A stretch of DNA of 64,000 bases from Epiperipatus broadwayi (GCA_028023455.1 JAQFVV010000013.1:6650811-6714810); one strand, 5' to 3'. Counted from the stretch's first letter, positions 25,201 through 37,010 are shown. Numbers and translations are program-made. Notes: generated from the sequence alone by a model not told the origin.

Positions 25201-25586
25201 GTGAATTTCGCACGTATATAAATATTTACAAAATATTTAAACCATAGTGAAATAAAAAATTATATTCAAACAAATATAAACAATAAGTAATTATTATAGC
25301 ATTAAAAGTTAACACTGTTAAAGCAATGTTTTGATACAGAGCATCTTCATTAAAGCTAAACAAAAATTTACTTTATACACACACACATGCATAGAGAGAG
25401 AAAGAATGAGAAAAAAAGAAAGAAAATACATCATGCAAGATGGATAGTTTTATTTTAAAAAAAAAAAGAAAATATTTAAATTTCAAAACCAATTCTAAAT
25501 CTGTATAGATTTTTAAAAAATATTAGGCATACCTTTATATGTATATATTTAAACAAGTATAGTATATATACTTAAGCTAGATGTTA
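19231..25586. other. Long AT-rich stretch without recognised gene
   Basis: No convincing coding region was seen. At 19360-19460 and 20200-20290 there is weak inverted similarity around TTTTATCTTATAAT, which might be the ends of an old element whose interior (TATA-like TATAAATAG near 19570) is LTR-like. Poly-T/poly-A fold-backs occur near 23155 and 24175. A B-box-like GGTTCAAATCC lies near 24271. All of these are weak. Confidence 0.45.
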
Positions 25587-25838
25587 TTAGAGGGGATTTA
25601 AACCTAGATTTTCAAACTCCCTTCAGTCATCCATTCTACTTATACAACCGATACGCATAACCACATATAGTGAAAAAGATAAATAATCCCCAATATCGTG
25701 CTGAGCTGGTTCAGCAAGAAATACGTATATTGGAGATCATTTATCTTTTTCACGTGTATGTGGTCATGTGTATCGGTTGTATAAGATATAATAGATGGTT
25801 CGAGAGAGTTTCAAAGTCTGGGTTCATATCCCCTCTAA
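25587..25838. repeat. 252-bp fold-back (inverted SINE-like pair)
   Basis: Left arm 25587-25697 and right arm 25727-25838 are imperfect reverse complements, about 85 percent by eye. Shared blocks are TTAGAGGGGAT, TATACAACCGATAC and GTGAAAAAGATAAAT. The loop contains a further hairpin, TGCTGA...TCAGCA. Each arm has a tRNA B-box-like GGGTTCATATCCCC or a variant of it. The outer ends abut TA-rich DNA. It could be a fold-back element or two SINE pieces in opposite orientation. Confidence 0.75.
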
Positions 25839-28800
25839 TTATATATAATCGAATTCTGACCTCAAGCTATAGGAATCACAATGCAGATAACAAAATTATT
25901 TTTAAATATTAGATTATTTATTACTATGAGTATCACCTGTTGCCTTGTAGGATATAATGTTACCAATACAAGTAAATCTGATCTCTTTCTCTTTTTAACT
26001 TATTTTAAACGTATTATCTTAAAGTAACGTAGTTCATATAGGATGCTGTCGTGCCATCTCTTTGTATTAATTGGGTCCATGAATTGTGCATTTATAAAAA
26101 TTTCTATCTTTTAATTATACACCCAGAAATTCTGACTTCAATCTTGCCTTCTTTTTTGAATGCATGGATATGCATAAATTTGCAACTTGGTGTTAAACAA
26201 AAAAAATTGGAAACAGGCTCTTAAAATAAGATTTCTTAGCTGTGATGTTTCTCAAATTAATATAATAAATAGTGAATCATTTGAAAAACAGTAAATGGCT
26301 GTATCTTATACAACTATATTTTGAAATTTTGCCTGTTCTTCAAAAAGGTAAAAATATTACAAAGGAACCTAATAGGATCTGTCTAAATAAATTGTCATTT
26401 CTTAACAATTTTTTTATTTAGGAAGTATACATAAATATAATATCTGTAATGATAATAAAAGCAAAATAAAAGATCAAGGTGATAAAATATGTATTCTTTA
26501 AAATACGAATAAAGGTTAGTCTTCATAATTAAAAAATGATCAAGGGTTAAGAATGATTTATCTGATCTTAATGGAATTTCATCTTTTAAAAACAAAAACA
26601 TTAAAGGGAAAATCATCAGCTGAAAAGAAGGCTAATAGTGCTAGATTTGTTATGAGATATAACTTAGCATCTTCCACTCTTAAAATTCCTAGATATATCA
26701 GAGAAGAGCTAATAGTATTGTTCTGTTTAATGATATTATCAGTAATTATATTTAAACATTAGATATAAAAAAATTCAATGGAAAACTTTAGACCTAATTG
26801 AATAATATTTATGAGTATATTGGATAAACATTAAGCTCTAACTGGAAAGTTTTAGAAGTGGCATTAGCTTTGTTAATTCAAGTGGATTGATTATTATGCA
26901 TATTTTGTTTATTGATATTATAATTATCATTTGCATAAATAATATTTCAGTCAGTGATTTAAATAGATTTTTTAAAATAGGTTATGCTTAGATTTTCTGG
27001 CTTTTTTACATTGATGTAACAGGGGAGCTCCTAAATAGGATTGCTAAATGATTATTCATCTGTCACTGCTTTATTTAAGAGCATATATAAATCATTTCCA
27101 GTTTATCTCCATTTGTATTTTTAATGTACAGGCTTTGAAAACTATATAAAAAGAGAAGAAGAAATAAAAGATTGGACTAATAATTGCTTTATTTTTAAGT
27201 ACACAAATGCAATAAGTTTTGCAAACATATCATTATTTCAGAGACATGAACAATGGTTTAAAAATCTCATGATAATCAGATCTTATATTAATATAAAAGT
27301 GTAAAGCAAGTAAGAAAAGAGTAGGAAGTGAAAGTAAAAAACCTGAGAGCAAACAGAAAAGTGCTTGATTCAGAAACAATATCTTGCCTTTGATAAGATA
27401 ACATTAATCTATAAGAATTTGTGATAGTTTCTTTCAAATTACCTCATTAAACATTGTCATATCATTACTTATGTGACTATTTCCTTTCTTTTAAAGATTG
27501 AGTAATTTATACATTTGCTGTTTTCCTTACATGTGGTAGTTTAATGAATCATTGCTTGTTGATTATGAACAGATAACTCATAGTTTTGTATCTAGTATGT
27601 AACTTGAGTTTGACATTTATTACATATATAAATATGTTAAATGAACATAATAAATTTTATAACAAATCAAATCTTTTAGATTTGCAACTCCTCTAAGCTT
27701 TCTATAAATTATGAACTATCATTCAATATAAAGTATTTCAAAGTAAGCTCTTTTTATCGTATTTCATCCACACACACACACAAAAAAAACAGTTTTCAGA
27801 TGAGATAGAGATTTGAATTATCTGCATATCAATAAAGACCTAATAGTAAAACTTTCTGTTTATACATCTATTTCATCAGTAATATTGAAGATCTGATAGA
27901 TTAAATATTGCATATATAATCAATCTACTGCTAATTCATTTAATCTGTAAAACCAATATTAATTATAATTAGATAAATAAATAAAATACCTATCATTCTG
28001 TTCAGCTATTATGTGTTTTCTCTTCCTAGTTCATCAGATATATTAGATTCCTGTTAAAACATATTGCTTAATCTAATAACATACAACATAGTGTATGTCT
28101 ATGTGCAGATATACTTAAAAGTTAAGTAGAGATAAACATATACAAAATTACATACATAATTATTTAAATTAAGGTTTGGAAAGACTTAAATATTGCTTAA
28201 TTCAACATTTTTGCTTGATATTTTGATATATTATAAATTATTTAAACTCAAATATTAATTTCAACACAAATATTTTTATTTAACCTATTTGAAACTTTGA
28301 CAAAAGTCTGAATTTTTGTGTATTAAAAAAAAAAAAAGAAATATTTTGTCTAAAACAAAAATGTTGCTTTTTATAATACACTTTAATTACAGAATTAGAT
28401 CTATAATGTGATTTTAGTTAAAGAACAATGGTAATTTACTTATTTTGTTTTTATTATTCAAGATGAAACATATTCTGCTTTTAAATTCCATTCAGTTAAA
28501 ATGAGATTTTTAAATTGATGAGAATACATGAAGTCAGTTTTAAAAAGTAAGGTTATTGCTAGTCTTCATGTAGATAATGTTTGAATTCATGGAGAAGTAA
28601 TAGAGATGGCTTGTACATGTTTCACAGCTGATGCAGATGAAATATCTTCTGTCAGTTATTATATATACTATTGCTGCATAATATATATTTCATGAGTGAA
28701 AATATGCAGTACAGATGGAAGAAATTGACTAGTGAGTTAAATATACAAATTAATAAAAATGATAACTTATTTCAACCATTAACTTTGCAATTAATGAAAA

Positions 28801-29312
28801 TCTATTTCTACTTACTACCAAAATGAAAAGTATTTAATCTTGGCTTTACTGATTTAAGAGTAAACAATATTTGAATAAAATTAACACAATTAACTGAGGG
28901 AAATAAATTTGGAAATTTTTCTTAAAGTTAGATGTCCAATGTTAAAAACAAAGAAATTACAATAATGCCTCTTTATTTTAAAAGATTTTGTTTACAATTT
29001 AGGAGTGGACTAAAAAAAGAGAACCTTTAAGGAAATTTTAAAGAAGTTAAATAATGTTTCTTTATTTTTTAAAAAAGAATATTACTTCTTTTTCAAGGAT
29101 GAAATATGCACATGAAAATATACACAATGATTACTTTCAACTTCTAATATAATTTTATGAGATTGATGAATTATTTAAAGGCAAGATATAAATTGGCTCA
29201 ATTTCTATCGCATCATCTTGGATAAAACTAATGTCAGTTCACCTGTAATGTTTTATGAATGAAATACTTGTTGAAGGACAGGATATTTACATTGTATCAT
29301 CATGGATATAAA
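25839..29312. other. AT-rich DNA without recognised gene
   Basis: No family was recognised. Short open frames here have biased composition typical of random AT-rich sequence. Confidence 0.5.
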
Positions 29313-29399
29313 CTAATATTTGCACCTTATAATATTATATAGATCAAACATCTGAAAAATGAAAGAATAATTTGGATATTTGGAAAATATCAGAATTAA

Positions 29400-29570
29400 T
29401 AAAATATGCTTTGAATCTAATAGCTTTTCATGACATTTCTCCCTTTTCTGAATTAACAAAACATCATCAAATTGTGGTTTACTAGAGACCTGAACGGCCA
29501 TTTTGAATTCCCAGAAAAAATTACAGGACATACAATTTTAAATGAAATGTCTAATTTATTACAATAAATA
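29400..29570 (+). pseudogene. Possible LINE endonuclease fragment
   Basis: The plus strand reads RDLNGHFEFPEKITGH at 29484-29531, close to the GDLNGH(V/I)G motif of APE-type LINE endonucleases. It is preceded by LTKHHQIVVY at about 29450-29483, in the place of the strand leading to that motif. Flanking residues are not convincing, so this is a weak call. Confidence 0.3.
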
Positions 29571-29689
29571 ACAAATATATATACATTTTTAGAAAGTGCA
29601 AATATGAAAGAATGTAATGAAGCTGATAAAATAGTCATTACCACAAAAAAATAATTAAAAAAAGGAGATTTTTCACATTTTTAAATATC

Positions 29690-29695
29690 TTTATT
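29690..29695 (-). terminator. Candidate polyadenylation signal AATAAA
   Basis: AATAAA on the minus strand, 164 bp past the stop codon of the candidate terminal exon at 29859-29939. In AT-rich DNA this hexamer is common by chance; the position is what makes it worth listing. Confidence 0.35.
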
Positions 29696-29858
29696 TTTAC
29701 ATTGGTTCACAAACTCTCAATTTTGAAAGATATAGCCTAAAATGACAATTTCATAGACAGCTTCATCACATTCGTCATAAAATGCAGAAAAAAATAATAT
29801 ATAACATGACCTACCTGAGTTACAGATTGTTGGTGTAATGTGGCAAAAGGTGATCATT

Positions 29859-29939
29859 TCAATTTCGTTTTTCTGCTTGACACTCTGTATGTTCTATTTT
29901 TGCAAGCAGTTGTTTTTCTAGGCCCTCTATGCGGGATAT
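29859..29939 (-). CDS. Candidate terminal coding exon, coiled-coil protein
   Basis: The 81-bp minus-strand stretch begins right after a good acceptor (TTGCATTTCTAATAG, with a CACTAAAAC branch-like site upstream). It reads 26 codons in frame from its first base and ends TGA: ISRIEGLEKQLLAKIEH then TECQAEKRN. The heptad-like spacing of I, I, L, L and I suggests a short coiled coil. Its phase (0) matches the donor of the candidate exon at 31485-31610, so splicing would keep the frame. It is not recognised as any known protein or transposon. Composition differs from nearby random ORFs, being charged and low in aromatic residues. It could still be chance or a piece of an unknown repeat. Confidence 0.42.
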   Translation of the reverse strand: MSRIEGLEKQLLAKIEHTECQAEKRN

Positions 29940-29998
29940 CTATTAGAAATGCAAGGTTTTAGTGAGGATCAAAAAAAAAAATAACAGTAATAACTTTA

Positions 29999-30322
29999 GT
30001 AAATTCTAAGTTATGGGGGTAAAAAATAATGACTATATTATTGAAAAATCAGGGATGGGGCGAGATAAATTATGCATTATTTCATGGCAAATCATAATTG
30101 CCAAATATGCAAATAAATAATTTAAAAATTTGTTTCTAAAATAAAATGAATAACAACATAGTAAATTCTAAGTTATGGGGGTAAAAAATAATGACTATAT
30201 TATTGAAAAATCAGGGGTGGGGCGAGATAAATTATGCATTATTTCATGGCAAATCATAATTGCCAAATATGCAAATAAATAATTTAAAAATTTGTTTCTA
30301 AAATAAAATGAATAAAAATATA
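29999..30322. repeat. Satellite block A: two 162-bp monomers
   Basis: Monomers start GTAAATTCTAAGTTATGG at 29999 and 30161 and are nearly identical, differing by a few bases. They contain GGGGCGAGATAAATTATGC and are homologous to the monomers at 30739-31395. Confidence 0.92.
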
Positions 30323-30389
30323 GTAAATAAAATAAAATAAATAATCAAAAGGAATTACAAGCAATTATTATATATGAGTGGGAGATGAT

Positions 30390-30738
30390 GATGACTGTTG
30401 ATTCAGCATTGTGAGGTATTTATTTTTTTCACCTTGTTAGTTTCACAGAACAGAGTGGATAGTTTGAAGACAGTTTGCAAATTGTTGAAAATATAAATGC
30501 ATGAGCAAAATCAATTTCAAAATAACTGATGATGATGATGTGGAGCAACTGGTGATGATACATACATAGATTATGATGACTGTTGATTCAGCATTGTGAG
30601 GTATTTATTTTTTTCACCTTGTTAGTTTCACAGAACAGAGTGGATAGTTTGAAGACAGTTTGCAAATTGTTGAAAATATAAATGTATGAGCAAAATCAAT
30701 TTCAAAATAACTGATGATGATGATGTGGAGCAACTGGT
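30390..30738. repeat. Satellite block B: 185-bp tandem duplication
   Basis: A unit starting GATGACTGTTGATTCAGC occurs at 30390 and 30575. The two copies are almost identical apart from a short ATACATACATAG insertion at the junction, and each ends in a GATGATGATGATGTGGAGC run. It is inserted between the two blocks of 162-bp monomers. Confidence 0.92.
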
Positions 30739-31395
30739 AAGGGTGAGCTAAATTATGCATTATTACATAGGAAATCATAATAGCAAAGTATGCTATCAAA
30801 TGAATAAAAAGTTATCTATAATGAAACGAATAAAAATGTAGTAAATTCTAAGTTATGCATGTAAAAAATAATTACTACATTATTGGAATATCATGAGGGT
30901 AAGGGTGAGCTAAATTATGCATTATTACATAGCAAACCATAATAGCAAAGTATGCTATCAAATGAATAAAAAGTTATCTGCAAAGTATGCTATAAAATGA
31001 ATAAAAAGTTATCTACAATGAAATGAATAAAAACGTAGTAAATTCTAAGTTATGCATGTAAAAATTAATTACTACATTATTGGAATATCATGAGGGTAAG
31101 AGTGAGCTAAATTATGCATTATTACATAGCAAACCATAATAGCAAAGTATGCTATCAAATGAATAAAAAGTTATCTGCAAAGTATGCTATAAAATGAATA
31201 AAAAGTTATCTACAATGAAATGAATAAAAACGTAGTAAATTCTAAGTTATGCGTGTAAAAAATAATTACTACGTTATTGGAATATCATGAGGGTAAGAGT
31301 GAGCTAAATTATGCATTATTACATAGCAAACCATAATAGCAAAGTATGCTATAAAACGAATAAAAACTTATCTACAATGAAATGTATAAAAACAG
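30739..31395. repeat. Satellite block C: 162/197-bp monomers
   Basis: Monomers start AAG(G/A)GTGAGCTAAATTATGC at 30739, 30901, 31098 and 31295 (the last partial). The first is 162 bp. The next two are 197 bp because of an internal duplication of about 36 bp containing CAAAGTATGCTAT. An element of about 70 bp (GTAAATAAAATAAAATAAAT to GGGAGATGATGATG) follows both block A (30322) and block C (31396), showing nested amplification. Confidence 0.92.
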
Positions 31396-31484
31396 TAAAT
31401 AAAATAAAATAAATAACCCAAGGGAATTACAAGCAATTATTATATATTAGTGGGAGATGATGATGATGAATGCTGAATACTTAC

Positions 31485-31610
31485 AGGTAATGGGGAATAC
31501 GAAACCTCAAAATCAAACACATCAACAGAAAAGTTCGTTAGAATCATAATAACGTTTAGTGGCGAAAATAATTGTTTTCTCCGTATATTTTTTTTATCAG
31601 TTGATAAAAT
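31485..31610 (-). CDS. Candidate internal or first coding exon
   Basis: A 126-bp minus-strand open stretch lies between a strong acceptor (TTTTTTTTATCTTTCTAG ending at 31611) and a donor with perfect positions +1 to +6 (CCT then GTAAGTATT). It reads 42 codons without a stop, ILSTDKKNIRRKQLFSPLN through VDVFDFEVSYSPLP. An internal Met at 31547 could be a start if this is a first exon. The phase is 0 at both ends and joins cleanly to the exon at 29859-29939 across a 1545-bp intron filled by satellite repeats. The product is not recognised. Confidence 0.4.
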
Positions 31611-31639
31611 CTAGAAAGATAAAAAAAATTACAAAATTT

Positions 31640-31870
31640 TAATAATGTACTTTACAAAAATTGCTATAAAAAATCTAATTTTCATCGCACAGAAAAAAAT
31701 TTTAGACGTACAAAAAGATAGAAAAATGGCGGAGAGAAAGAAAAAAAAAGCGTAACTGTGACGTTTACGGTTTTCACGCTATTGCGGTCGAAATTGCAAA
31801 CTTTTTTTAATGCGTAAAAAAGCAGTTTTCGGTCTCAAAGGGTTTAAGAAATAGACCTTAAAATTATGGT
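31640..31870. other. CpG-richer block upstream of candidate exon
   Basis: Between 31700 and 31850 CpG is locally more frequent than elsewhere: CGTTTACGG, CACGCTATTGCGGTCG, GCGTAA. It contains AAAATGGCGGAG (YY1-like) on plus and a TGACGT-type half-site near 31760. It ends in GGTCTCAAAGGGTTTAA, resembling the end of a TTAA-flanked element. It may be a promoter of the minus-strand candidate gene or the end of an unrecognised transposon. Confidence 0.3.
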
Positions 31871-31923
31871 ACTATTTTGGAAATGTTATATCTGACGACA
31901 ATTGATCAGGTCATTTTCCAATA

Positions 31924-32835
31924 CACCTGGGTCTCATTTTATGTGGATTATTTTAATGTGATTTTGAAGTTATGTGATTCATGTTTCTTCTTAATATCTT
32001 TCATATTTCACTATATTTATTAGATATCAAGAAATTTAAATTATTAATAACTTATTTTGACTTGAAATATTTTTTTTTTTCAAAAATATAATGTTATATT
32101 AGCAGCTAACATGAATATAGCATGAAGATGTATTTAGAATCTTAGCTTCTATGTAAATAACCTACTTATATTAGTGAGTAAATAATAATAATAATAATAG
32201 ATTTATATGTATGTATAAAAGTATCACAATAAATATTCAAAAATTTTAAACCTTTAAAACATGTTTTTTAGATATTAACAGAAATAAATATTTTTTTAGA
32301 TTTTTAAAATAAATAATAACGAAGATTTTATTGATTTTCCAAACTGAAAATAATCTTTCTAATGATAATGTATAATCTTTTTGTTTTGATTACGATCTCA
32401 TTTTTTTAATATAGAAAGAGAAAATCATTAACACAGCACAAGACTAAAAATGGCGCTAGTTGTACATCATGTCACAAATCTGATATCTTACTAGTTCACA
32501 AACAAATGTATATTGTCAAATAGCGGTAATGATTAAAGTATGTATGAAAAAATGAAAAATTAAAAACTGTAGTTAATAAAAAAAGTAAAATAAGTTTGTC
32601 TTGTATTCATTTTTTTCAAATATTTGAAATTTTTTATTAGTCATACTTTATTTCCTTATTTTTTTAATGCAAATTTTAAAGTAATTTTTCCTTGTTGCTT
32701 TGCTTTTATGCCTATTTCTGAAGATTACAAAACCTATCCCCTATTTTTCAAGGTAAGTTACATTTATTTTTGTGTGATTTCTTTTGTGCACATTTTCTGA
32801 GGAACCTATCTACCACATAAAATGAGACCCAGGTG
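31924..32835. mobile_element. Non-autonomous TIR element with TA target duplication
   Basis: Both ends carry a perfect 23-bp inverted repeat: CACCTGGGTCTCATTTTATGTGG at 31924-31946 and its complement at 32813-32835, here written as its terminal octamer CACCTGGG plus interior. TA lies immediately outside each end (31922-31923 and 32836-32837), as expected for a Tc1/mariner-type target duplication. The 912-bp interior is AT-rich with no transposase. The perfect repeats suggest recent activity compared with the neighbouring elements. Confidence 0.85.
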
Positions 32836-32837
32836 TA

Positions 32838-33439
32838 TATTATTATTATTTGTATACATAATTGTATAGGATTTAACTGAAATAGACATTTAATTTACAT
32901 GCTTAAAGTATGAGAGAATAAAGTATTTCTATTCTTAATAATTATTCTTTTAATTTTTAAAAAATATTTATCTCCTTATTCTTCGATTATAGATTAATCT
33001 CAAATATTTATTTTTATCTTATTTTTTTAGAATAACATGAATGAATAGATAGATATTTGTATTTAAATTAACTATTTTTTTACAAAGATTAAGAATGTTC
33101 TTGAGTCCCTTATAAAAAATGCATATGTATTACAACATGTTTGAATTACATAAACATACATTTTAATAATAGCATTTGATAGGTGAAGTTCGATGTACAA
33201 TCACCTATTTAATTTAAAAGAATTCCAATTGAGAACTTATTGCATAAAGCACAATTGAATCATGTGTATTTATTTTATATGTTTATGGTGTTGGCTATAT
33301 CCACTTTTTAATAAATTTTGAATTAATTTAAAACAAGTAAACTTGCTTGATTGTCATTCAATTTTATAATGCAAATTTATTGGTTGATCGTATTTGGATG
33401 AGATGATATTCACTAATTGACTACATACCACATAATTCA
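32838..33439. other. AT-rich DNA, nothing recognised
   Basis: No coding or repeat signal beyond simple AT-rich sequence between the TIR element and the LINE. Confidence 0.5.
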
Positions 33440-36400
33440 TTAAAAACAGTTACAAATTAGTTCAGAACCCAAACCAAGAATGGGTAAGGAGGGTGGGCTT
33501 TTAAATTGCAGTGTTATCAGAAAGAAGAATGGATGGCATGTAAAAAATAAACAAAGAGTAGTTGATTTAGATATAAATGTAGATGTGGAGTGGGAATGGG
33601 TCTATAAAATTAATGATAAGCAAGTTATTTATAAATGTAATGGAGAAGAAAGAGTCAAAAGAATTTATACAAGAGTAATTAGAAAAAAAAAGAAATTGTT
33701 AAAATTGAATATTTGAATATAAAAGGAGAGACCAGAAAAGTGGCTGGAATTAAACAAAGCAATTAAAAATGAAGATATTGAGGTATTCGGTAGCGGAAAC
33801 ACATCTAAGTGAAGAAGAAGAACCTATACTGGAAGTATTGGTATGGCATAGTATAAATAGAAAAGAAAAAAAGGGATGATGGTATAGAAACTATGTCAAA
33901 AATATTTGAATACTGTTAAATGTCAAGAACATTTGTGGTTTGAGATAATGTTAGTAAGAGAAGAATGGATGGTGGATATAGTGTATATAGCCACTGAAGA
34001 TACTCAAACTATAATGGAATAGAACAATAGGATATGTAAATGCTTAGTTAAGGATATATAGAGTTTTACAAAAAAGGGAAGAGAATAATGGCTATAGGGG
34101 ATATAAATGGGCATATTGAAGAAGTTGATGATGTAGATAACAAGAATGGACAGCTTTTGAAGAATTTTTGTCAGAAAGTGAATTTGAGCATTGGAAATTT
34201 ATCAAATATTTATGAGGGATCATACATGTGGTCTAGAAATAATATATTCCACACAATATATTATGTATTAGAGAAAGGAGAAATAAATAAAGTATGGAAA
34301 ATTAATGTGTTTGATAATGAAGAGAGTATGTAATAATGATTATAATTTCTTTATAATAGAAATGGAGAGTAATGTGATGAAAAATAGTAATAAAAGTAGA
34401 AAGAATAGTGGAAGATGAAGATGGAGAAGAAATGATAAGAATAAGTTAGAATAATATAAAGTAAAAGTTGAAGAAACCGTGGAAGAGGTGGTTGGGGTGA
34501 ATATAAAAACTGGTGTGATGAAGTAGAAAGAGTGGCAAATAGGGTTTTTAAAAGTAATAGAAAAATGAAAAGTGTGAAAGAGAAAAAAAAGCATGCACAG
34601 AATATAAGTGTGCTATTAAGAACAAAGAAAGCAAAAAAGATGTTAATATTAAATGGGAAAAGTGTTTAAAAAAGAAGTTAGCTAAAGTAAATAATCATAG
34701 AGAGAGAATAAAATTAAATAGTAAATTGTTGGTGGATATTAATAAAAATAGAAGAGATAGAAGTAAAAAAATTTAAAATACATTAAAAGAAGGAATGTAG
34801 GGGAGTAAGAAATAGTATTACTAAAATATGAGAAATATAATTAGAGGAAATCTTAAATAAGTATGTAATGGATATAGAAAAGATGTTAGATGTGAAGGAC
34901 AGAGTGATAACAATCACATAGTAATGTAAATATTAGGTTTACAGAAAATGAACTGAATGAGACAGGGAAAAATTGAAAAGTGGAAAGGCAAGAGATTTAG
35001 ATGGTTGGGCAGCAGAGAGGGTAATGAATTTAGGATATAGGGCAAAATTAAACCTATTACCATGTTTTAATAATATGGCACAGAAGAAAAAATTTCTAGA
35101 TAGTAGGAGTAAAAAAAGAGTAAGGCTACTATTTAAAGGAAAGAGTAAGGATCATAGAAAGTTAAGCAATTATAAACTGATAGCAGTAATGTCAGTGTTA
35201 TATAAAGTTTTTGCATATATGGCAGCTGGAAGGGTCACAAAATGAATGGAAGAAAATTATATTGTGGGAAAAATGCAAGGAGATTTTTGATTGGATAGGT
35301 GTATAGGTGCTAGCTCATTTGTAGTTACAAAGCTTATAGATATGAGTTGAAATACAGATAGACAGTTATATATGTATTTTATAGATATAAAGAAAGCATA
35401 TGATAGAGTAATTAGAAATAGATTATGGGTAAGTTTAGTAAATTTGGGAATGGATGAAGACTTTAGTGGATCTTATTAAGAGATTGTATGAAAGTAATTA
35501 CTATACATATCAATTAGGGAATATAATTTTATCATAGAAAAAAAAAATTAGGGAATATAGAATCTGTTAGTTAAAAATGAAGTGGGACTAAAGTAAGGAT
35601 GCTCTATCTCACCAATTTTGTTTTTGTTGTATTTGAAGAAAATGGAGAGAGCAATATAAAGACTAAGAAAAGGGGCAGAGATATCATTAATAGGTGGTAA
35701 GGGAGTATATACATTATCAGGGCTTTTATTTTCAGATGATGCTTGTTGTGCTCAGAAAGAATGGAAGATAAGTTATGTTGAGTACATGTGCAAGGGTGGG
35801 TAGAGAGATGGGAATTAAATTTAGTGAAGAAAAATCAAAAGTAATGAGGAATAATATTGGGAAAAGAGAAGGCAACAAATTTTTGTTGTGGGATAAAATG
35901 TTAAGTGTGATTAATAGGTATAACTATTTGGAAATTGTTTTAAGTAATCAGAAAAATTGATTGAATGAATAGGAGAAAAAATGGATAAATGAAGCAAAGA
36001 AAAGAAAGGGACTGATAAAAAAATTAACAGTGTTTTCATATAATATGATGTAGATAGAATTGTATGGAAATGAGTAGCAGTAGCAGGTTCATATATATGG
36101 TAATGATGTGTTATGTGTTAGTGAAGAGGTGTTAGAGTACTTAGAAAAAATACAAAGAGTTGTACAAAGACATGCATTAGATGCAAAAGCGTGGATGGCA
36201 AAGGAGGCAATTTGATGAAAAATGGGACGGTCAAGTTTTTATATGAGAAATACAAAAAGCAAAATAAAAATGTTCAGTAGATTGCAGTTTATGGATAAGA
36301 TAAATAGGCAAAATAGTATTTAATTGTATTGGCAGGTAACAAGATGGTAAAAAAGGGAGTACAGTATGCAGATTGGATAAAGAATTTATATAAGTATAAT

Positions 36401-37010
36401 TATATAAAAGATGGGATGATTGTGTTAGGAGAATTATTCAGTGTTATAGTGACAAGGAATGAGATAGAAAAATAGATGCATTAATAAGGAATAGAGAGTT
36501 GGAAAGATGGAAAACTAGTATAAAGAGTAAAATGAGTTTAAATGTATACAGAAGTAAACAGAATATTTAGTGCAAGTTAATTTATGATAATATCAAGAAA
36601 ACTAGTTTACTGTTTAAGGCTTGAATAGGATCTTTAGCAACAAGAAAATATACACATAAATGGAATAATGTGGCCAATTTAATCTTCAAGTTGTGTAAGA
36701 AAGGCATAGAAAATATTAAGCATCTGTTAATTAAATGTAAATGCATGTAAGCAAAAAGAGTACAAATAATAAAGTTCTGGAAGAACAAATATAAATGAAG
36801 TCATTATACAGAAAGTGGGTTCTTGGTTTTTATGCTGGGTTGGGAAAAGATAAGAGAGATTTGGATATAAAGGCCATGGAGTTGTGGAAATGAGATGTAG
36901 CAGGATAGAGAAGAATATGGAAAAAACTTAGGGCAGGAATGGAAAGGAAAAAGTGACTAACAGGTTTCTTTGGGCATAATGCTTAAGAGATTTCTGACTC
37001 TAAAAAAGAA
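33440..37010 (+). pseudogene. APE/RT-type LINE, decayed near full length
   Basis: Plus-strand non-LTR retrotransposon. A leading open frame at 33480-33713 (function unknown) is followed by an endonuclease domain: ETHLSEEEEP at about 33795, GDINGHIEEVD at 34097, and SRNNIFHTIYYVL at about 34235. The reverse transcriptase starts at about 34970 with KSGKARDLDG and continues with LLFKGKSKDHRKLSNYKLI, FIDIKKAYDRV (about 35377), LKQGCSISPILF across a frameshift (about 35590), FSDDACC (about 35730, in place of FADD), and GIKFSEEKSKVM. The C-terminal region has KWDGQVF/MRNTKSKIK and a KHLLIKCKC zinc-knuckle-like trace near 36720. Many stops and frameshifts are present, so it is dead. The coding strand is strikingly purine-rich. 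The clade was not determined. Confidence 0.8.

Noticed and set aside
30614-30799. 61-codon minus-strand frame
   Set aside because: It lies entirely in the tandem satellite and is a by-product of the repeat.
29999-31395. CRISPR array
   Set aside because: Units are 162-197 bp contiguous tandem repeats without unique spacers, in eukaryotic DNA.
31725-31760. ATGGCGGAG start with good context on plus
   Set aside because: The frame closes after nine codons (MAERKKKKA), so it is not a gene start by itself.
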